NCBI RefSeq assembly: GCF_022440805.1
Contig: NZ_JAKNTK010000001.1
Location: forward strand, 1,798,001-1,862,000
Direction: 5' to 3'
Source of the DNA: Holdemania massiliensis
GTDB lineage: Bacteria; Bacillota_I; Bacilli_A; Erysipelotrichales; Erysipelotrichaceae
Length of the DNA stretch: 64,000 bases
In this document: positions 59,974-64,000 of the stretch, in pieces
How the letters are laid out: each line of letters starts with the position of its first letter
Position numbering within the stretch: position 1 is the first letter of the stretch
Notes under the pieces: model-generated
Databases searched by the model: none
Seen by the model: the letters and a program-made list of their open reading frames with translations, nothing else
What the model was told of the DNA's origin: nothing
Program-made: the position numbers and the translations under genes

Positions 59974-60918
59974 ATGAAAAAATTTTTGATATCAGTAGAT
60001 ACAGAAGGAGATAATTTATGGCAGTGGAAGCCGGGTGATTCCATTACCACTGAAAATACAAAATATATTCAACGTTTTCAGAATTTATGCGAGAAATATA
60101 ATTTTATTCCAACCTATTTGACAAACTATGAGATGGCAATGGATGAGAGTTTTGTTGCCTCTTTTCGCGAAAAGTATAAACAAGGAAAATGCGAGATAGG
60201 AATGCATCTTCATGCCTGGAATACACCGCCAGAGTACCACCTGGAGAATATTTATGGAGGGAATCCCTTCATAACGGAGTACCCCAAGGAAGTTATCTTA
60301 GAGAAGCATCTTTTCCTTAAAAAGCTTCTGGAAGAAAGATTTCAAATGCCTATTGTAAGTTACCGAGCAGGTCGATGGGCAACCAATGAGACATTATTTG
60401 AAGTGCTTGAAGAAATAGGTATTGCTGTTGATTGTTCGATTACTCCGGGAATTACTCATGCCCAAATTAGGGGGAAAACTGTCTCTGGTGGAAATGATTA
60501 TTCGAAATCACCTCAAAACCCATATTTGATTAATGGAAAATTAGTAGAGCTTCCCATGACAAGTTTCAGAAAAAGAAGTTTGTCTGGCAGCACAACTAAA
60601 AATATAATTCACCATATGCTCACTGGAGAGCAATTTTGGTTACGTCCAATCGGTACAGGATATGAAAATTTAATGAAAACCCGTAAATATGCAGAAAGGA
60701 AAAATAATGCATATTTGATGTTTATGATCCATTCATCCGAACTTATGCCTGGAGGAAGTCCATATTTTAAGGATAAGAGTGCAGTAGAAAATTTGTTTTT
60801 TGCTATGGAAAAATTTTTTGATGAAGTATCTAAAACATATGAGGGCATATCAGTAGGAAGTTATGGTTTAAGCTACCTTGAAACATTGAAGCGATTAGAT
60901 TGTAAAGATATTTTATAA
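59974..60918 (+). CDS. Polysaccharide deacetylase-like protein
   Basis: A 314-residue NodB-fold protein. ISVDTEGD (D9) near the start, GMHLHAWN (two histidines, about 90-95), VSYRAGRWA and MFMIHSSELMPGGSP near the end are the metal and catalytic motifs of this polysaccharide deacetylase branch. There is no signal peptide, so it likely acts in the cytoplasm on sugar intermediates. AAAGGAG precedes the ATG. Confidence 0.85.
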   Translation: MKKFLISVDTEGDNLWQWKPGDSITTENTKYIQRFQNLCEKYNFIPTYLTNYEMAMDESFVASFREKYKQGKCEIGMHLHAWNTPPEYHLENIYGGNPFITEYPKEVILEKHLFLKKLLEERFQMPIVSYRAGRWATNETLFEVLEEIGIAVDCSITPGITHAQIRGKTVSGGNDYSKSPQNPYLINGKLVELPMTSFRKRSLSGSTTKNIIHHMLTGEQFWLRPIGTGYENLMKTRKYAERKNNAYLMFMIHSSELMPGGSPYFKDKSAVENLFFAMEKFFDEVSKTYEGISVGSYGLSYLETLKRLDCKDIL

Positions 60919-60996
60919 ATTTTACTTTGAAACTATGCTGGACAATGTACAAAGACAGGCCGGCAAATTTAGATCAAGATAAAGGAGAAGCCGAAT

Positions 60997-61612
60997 ATGA
61001 TTGATTCGTGGAAGACATATAAAGAGTATTTGAAGCAGGACGCAATTGCGTTAAGAGGAAAGACGCAACCCGGGGGGGGGGGTAAAAGATTTGCTAAAAT
61101 ATGTGATTTATGATGATATATGGAAATATGAGAGACAGCTTCGCTTTTGTGAGTATGTTGATAATTGTTCAAAAAGTAAAGTATGGCTAAAAAAGCTCGC
61201 TCCTTTTGCAAATTTCCGATTATATCGGATGTCTCGCAAAACAGGATTTCAGATACCATTAAATGTTTTTGATAAAGGTTTAAGTATAGCGCATATAGGA
61301 ACGATTATTGTAAATAAATCTGCCAAAGTGGGAAAAAACTGCAGGATACATGACGGAGTGTGCATTGGTGCAGAAAATAGAAATCCAATAGCCGCGAATA
61401 TAGGCGATAACTGTTTTATTGCAACAGGTGTAAAGATAATCGGTGAGGTGGAAATTGGAGATAATATTGCAATTGGTGCAAATGCTGTTGTTACAAAGTC
61501 GTTTCCTGAGGGAAATATTACGATTGCAGGGGTGCCTGCGAGGAAAATAAGTGAAGAGAATTCCTTTAGTAATTTAAATCAAAAACTTATGGAATGTGAG
61601 CTGTTGCATTAA
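60997..61612 (+). CDS. Serine acetyltransferase-like gene, out of frame through an 11-G tract
   Basis: The gene opens with ATG 60997 behind AAAGGAG and reads MIDSWKTYKEYLKQDAIAL, the normal N-terminus of polysaccharide-cluster serine acetyltransferases. After 25 codons it meets 11 G (61072-61082) and stops at 61111-61113 (38 residues). With 10 G the frame continues as V-K-D-L-L-K-Y into a left-handed beta-helix domain (VGKNCRIHDGVCIGAENRNPI, GDNCFIATGVKIIGEVEIGDN), giving a normal 204-residue enzyme. The 3' part is intact, so the gene is currently off rather than decayed. Phase variation or a sequencing miscount would both explain it. Confidence 0.85.
61072..61082. repeat. Poly-G tract (11 G), candidate phase-variation switch
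   Basis: Eleven consecutive G after CCC. Length 10 (or 7, 13) restores the reading frame of the acetyltransferase. Such a run in an AT-rich gene is unlikely without selection. Confidence 0.88.
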
Positions 61613-61908
61613 GCTAGATATGAATGGATCTTAACAGGACAGTATCGATAATCATCTTGGAATATAGAAACTAATTAAATAGTATAGACATATTTGCAAA
61701 CAATGAAGAGAATGTGGAAAAAGTGTCTAAAACACTTAACGCATAAAGTGACCATCATAAATCTTTGGCTGTTACTGGTTACCTTGGATAAATCGAGCAC
61801 GATATTTGTGTGCAGATACGGTCTTGGCAAAATGTGAAGAAGGTTCGAAGAATTTACATGTAAATATGTGTTCAACAAAACCATGACAGGAAAGAGGCGT
61901 GTAATATA
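61613..61908. other. Intergenic region with a decayed open frame
   Basis: About 300 bases. A frame of 41 codons from ATG 61712 to TGA 61837 (MWKKCLKHLTHKVTIINLWL...) has no ribosome site and resembles the start of a capsule-cluster transferase, but no family could be named. A small hairpin (AAGTGT/ACACTT, about 61720-61737) lacks a T-run. AGGAAAGAGG before the ATP-grasp gene is its ribosome site. Confidence 0.45.
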
Positions 61909-63075
61909 ATGAATTCAGAAATGTGTGTAGTTGTAATTGGTGGATTACACCACAATACACTAGGTGTTGTACGATCTTTAGGGGAAGCAAAGATTCATTC
62001 GGAAAGTATTACTTTAATACTTTCTGGCGCAAAAATTGATGAAGATAACATGATTTGCAAAAGCAAATATCTAAAAAAGTCTCCAGTTTTTATTGTACCT
62101 AATGATTCAGCGATTATTCCGGTGCTGGAAAGTTTGGCTGAAGATCAGAAAAAGAGAATTGTAATTTGCTGTTCGGATGGTTCAGCAGAAGTTGTCATGA
62201 GGAATTACGATAAATTGAAAACTGATTACTTTACTCCTTCTTGCAGTTTAGATATTGGTAATTTGATGGACAAACAGTATCAAAACAAGATTGCTGTTGC
62301 AAGCGGATTTTCTGTGCCCGTGAGCGACGTTATTGATAAGCATGATGTTGATATATGGAATATCTATCCTTGTATTACAAAACCTGTAAAGAGTGTAATG
62401 GGGGGCGGAAAAGCTGATATTCATATCTCAGATTCCAAAGAAGACTTATTCAATGCCTTAAATTATACTAAGACACAATATGTACAAATTCAACAGTTTA
62501 TAAAAAAGAAAATGGAGTTTCAGCTAATTGGTTGTTCGCTTAATGGTGGTGAAGAGATTATTATTCCCGGATTTACAAAGATTATACGTCAACCGGATAA
62601 TACAAATACTGGCTATCTAAAGTATTCCCCAATTTCTGAATTAAAATACAATAGAATGGCTGTTAATACTTTCATTAAGACAATCGGCTATTCTGGACTG
62701 TTTAGTTTGGAATTTATAAGAGATGAACATGGACAAGATTTTTTTCTAGAGATTAATATGCGTAATGATGGAAATGCATACTGTGTTAAATCAGCAGGAG
62801 TTAATTTGCCATATGTTTGGTGTTACTCGCAGGCTTATGGTGAGATACCTAAAACAAAGACAAGTTTTAAGAAATCCATTTACTTCATGCCTGAGTTCTT
62901 CGATATCAAAAGAGGCATTAAAGAAGTTGGGGTGTTTAAGTGGATTGCTCAGTTTTTTCTTTCAAAATCACATGCAGTTTTCAATTGGAAAGATATGAAA
63001 CCGTTTTTGTTTACATTTTCTCATCTTCTCAAAGCGGTTAAACAAAACCAAAGGAATAGGGCTGATCACAAGTAG
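61909..63075 (+). CDS. ATP-grasp family ligase
   Basis: A 388-residue carboxylate-amine ligase. The ATP-grasp fold is seen as PCITKPVKSVMGGGKADIHI (ATP-binding lysine and glycine loop, about 155-175), QYVQIQQFIKK and FSLEFIRDEHGQDFFLEINMRNDGN, with the E and N that bind Mg2+. Relatives in capsule clusters link an amino acid to a sugar or a carboxylate. Here it could attach an amino acid to the amino or uronic sugar of the repeat. The substrate is unknown. Confidence 0.83.
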   Translation: MNSEMCVVVIGGLHHNTLGVVRSLGEAKIHSESITLILSGAKIDEDNMICKSKYLKKSPVFIVPNDSAIIPVLESLAEDQKKRIVICCSDGSAEVVMRNYDKLKTDYFTPSCSLDIGNLMDKQYQNKIAVASGFSVPVSDVIDKHDVDIWNIYPCITKPVKSVMGGGKADIHISDSKEDLFNALNYTKTQYVQIQQFIKKKMEFQLIGCSLNGGEEIIIPGFTKIIRQPDNTNTGYLKYSPISELKYNRMAVNTFIKTIGYSGLFSLEFIRDEHGQDFFLEINMRNDGNAYCVKSAGVNLPYVWCYSQAYGEIPKTKTSFKKSIYFMPEFFDIKRGIKEVGVFKWIAQFFLSKSHAVFNWKDMKPFLFTFSHLLKAVKQNQRNRADHK

Positions 63076-63101
63076 ACTTTCAAAATTATGTTTGTAGAGA
63101 G

Positions 63102-64000
63102 ATGTATGATTATATTATGGATAAAATGAATCAAAATAGCAGGAAATTAATTGAATTAAATTGGCTACGAGGTTTGGCATGTATTGCAGTAATGCTCTTT
63201 CATTATACAGTGCGATACGATCAGATTTTCGGTCATGTGAAGTCTTATCCGGTTGATGTATCATGGGGAGGCGGCTGTGTTATTCTGTTCTTTATGCTTT
63301 CAGGCATGCTTACAGCATATACACTGAATGAGAGAGCAACTGCCAAAAAATATATTAGAAATAGATTCATACGCCTTTATCCGATGTACTGGGTATGTAT
63401 GGGAATTACTATTATCGTAATGTCACTACTTTTTCCTCTATATAAGCAGCTACCAGATTCTGCAATTGACTTAAAAACGGTTCTTGCAAATATTACAATG
63501 CTTCAAGGATTTACCGGTGGAGCTATCAAGTCAGTTGATGGTGCGTACTGGACGCTTGCGTATGAACTACGATTTTATTTTTTTATCATATTTATATTGC
63601 TGTTTAAGCAATATAAGCATTTAAAAATCTGGACATTTGCTTGGCTAGGGGGTGCATTTTGTGTTGTGATATTCAGGCTTCTTAGCATGACACATTGGAT
63701 CATTAGTGGTATCGAATTTGTAATAATGCCAGGGTATGCAGCGAGTTTCATTGCAGGAATGATGCTCTCTTACCTGCTTCGAAATTCTCGTGACTGGATA
63801 GCGTATATAGGGTTGATGTTGACAATATTGTTGGCGTTTTTCAAGTTGCGAACATCCTATTTTCCGTTTCAATGCATAGGTGTTGTAATATTGTTGGCTA
63901 TTACATTGGTTCGTAATAGTAAATTTTCAGAACAATATATCTCGGTAATTAACAAAATAGAAGATAAGGGATTATGGGTTTTGAGTTGGATCGCGTCCAT
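63102..64000 (+). CDS. Acyltransferase 3 family protein (runs off the right edge)
   Basis: At least 299 codons with no stop before the edge. ELNWLRGLACIAVMLFHYTVRYDQ holds the family R and H, and VILFFMLSGMLTAY, RFIRLYPMYWV, and GAYWTLAYELRFYFFI are typical of O-acyltransferases with about ten helices. It probably acylates the glycan outside the membrane. The first ATG (63102) has only a weak GAGAG ribosome site; ATG 63117 or 63126 are alternatives. The C-terminus is missing from the window. Confidence 0.85.
   Translation, partial: MYDYIMDKMNQNSRKLIELNWLRGLACIAVMLFHYTVRYDQIFGHVKSYPVDVSWGGGCVILFFMLSGMLTAYTLNERATAKKYIRNRFIRLYPMYWVCMGITIIVMSLLFPLYKQLPDSAIDLKTVLANITMLQGFTGGAIKSVDGAYWTLAYELRFYFFIIFILLFKQYKHLKIWTFAWLGGAFCVVIFRLLSMTHWIISGIEFVIMPGYAASFIAGMMLSYLLRNSRDWIAYIGLMLTILLAFFKLRTSYFPFQCIGVVILLAITLVRNSKFSEQYISVINKIEDKGLWVLSWIAS

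Noticed and set aside
60934..61003. Short frame before the serine acetyltransferase gene (MYKDRPANLDQDKGEAEYD)
   Set aside because: Only 19 codons after its ATG, no ribosome site and no recognisable family; it could be a relic but cannot be supported.
62400..62405. Six-G run in the ATP-grasp gene
   Set aside because: It encodes the conserved glycine loop of the ATP site, so it is explained by protein function.
1..64000. tRNA, rRNA, CRISPR arrays and complete insertion sequences
   Set aside because: Looked for but none seen: no cloverleaf with a CCA-type end, no regularly spaced direct repeats of CRISPR size, and no transposase gene.

Overview
The window comes from a low-to-mid GC Firmicute. 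The best guess is an Erysipelotrichia-type gut bacterium (Holdemania-like), but that is an inference from gene content and no rRNA marker is present. Supporting signs are strong AGGAGG-type ribosome sites, TTGACA/TATAAT promoters, many TTG starts, a dacB-spmA-spmB-rluB block of the kind seen in spore formers, an RqcH homologue, YtrA-type GntR/ABC genes, and a LoaP-led exopolysaccharide operon.

Positions 1-39,100 are mostly ordinary chromosome with balanced base composition. In order they hold: the start of a degV-like gene, dnaE, an OmpR-type two-component pair with a tRNA methyltransferase, an AT-rich orphan gene (6.8-8.0 kb), a secreted glucosaminidase, a TetR/alkylsulfatase divergent pair, an amidohydrolase, a GntR-ABC transporter operon, a GNAT enzyme, a TauE-type exporter, divergent citrate synthase and aconitase genes, a MATE pump, a DUF5131 gene, a MerR regulator followed by a trmO-like gene under a MerR-type promoter, the dacB-spmA-spmB-rluB-yjjG block, a LysR/flavoprotein pair, rqcH divergent from gmk, and a triplet of SIS-domain paralogues.

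From about 39.2 kb base composition drops. After an AlbA/ATPase-type regulator, a surface polysaccharide cluster runs off the right edge (40.8 to at least 64 kb). It opens with a NusG-paralogue antiterminator (LoaP) that is preceded and followed by terminator-like hairpins. Then come an LCP ligase, Wzz, BY-kinase, PHP phosphatase, a 4,6-dehydratase/aminotransferase/phosphoglycosyltransferase set for a 4-amino-6-deoxysugar-type first sugar, four GT4 glycosyltransferases, two odd P-loop kinases, Wzy, Wzx, a polysaccharide deacetylase, an ATP-grasp ligase and four acyl/acetyltransferases. The expected product is a Wzx/Wzy-made, acylated and possibly amino-acid-decorated capsule.

The strongest unusual signal is homopolymer variation in the acylation genes. 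A run of 11 G interrupts a serine-acetyltransferase-like gene so that it is out of frame by one base, and a run of 8 G sits in frame inside an acyltransferase-3 gene. This looks like slipped-strand phase variation of capsule acylation. The cluster also carries a C-terminal relic of a second wzy, a frameshifted acetyltransferase tail and decayed ORFs, which point to repeated recombination.
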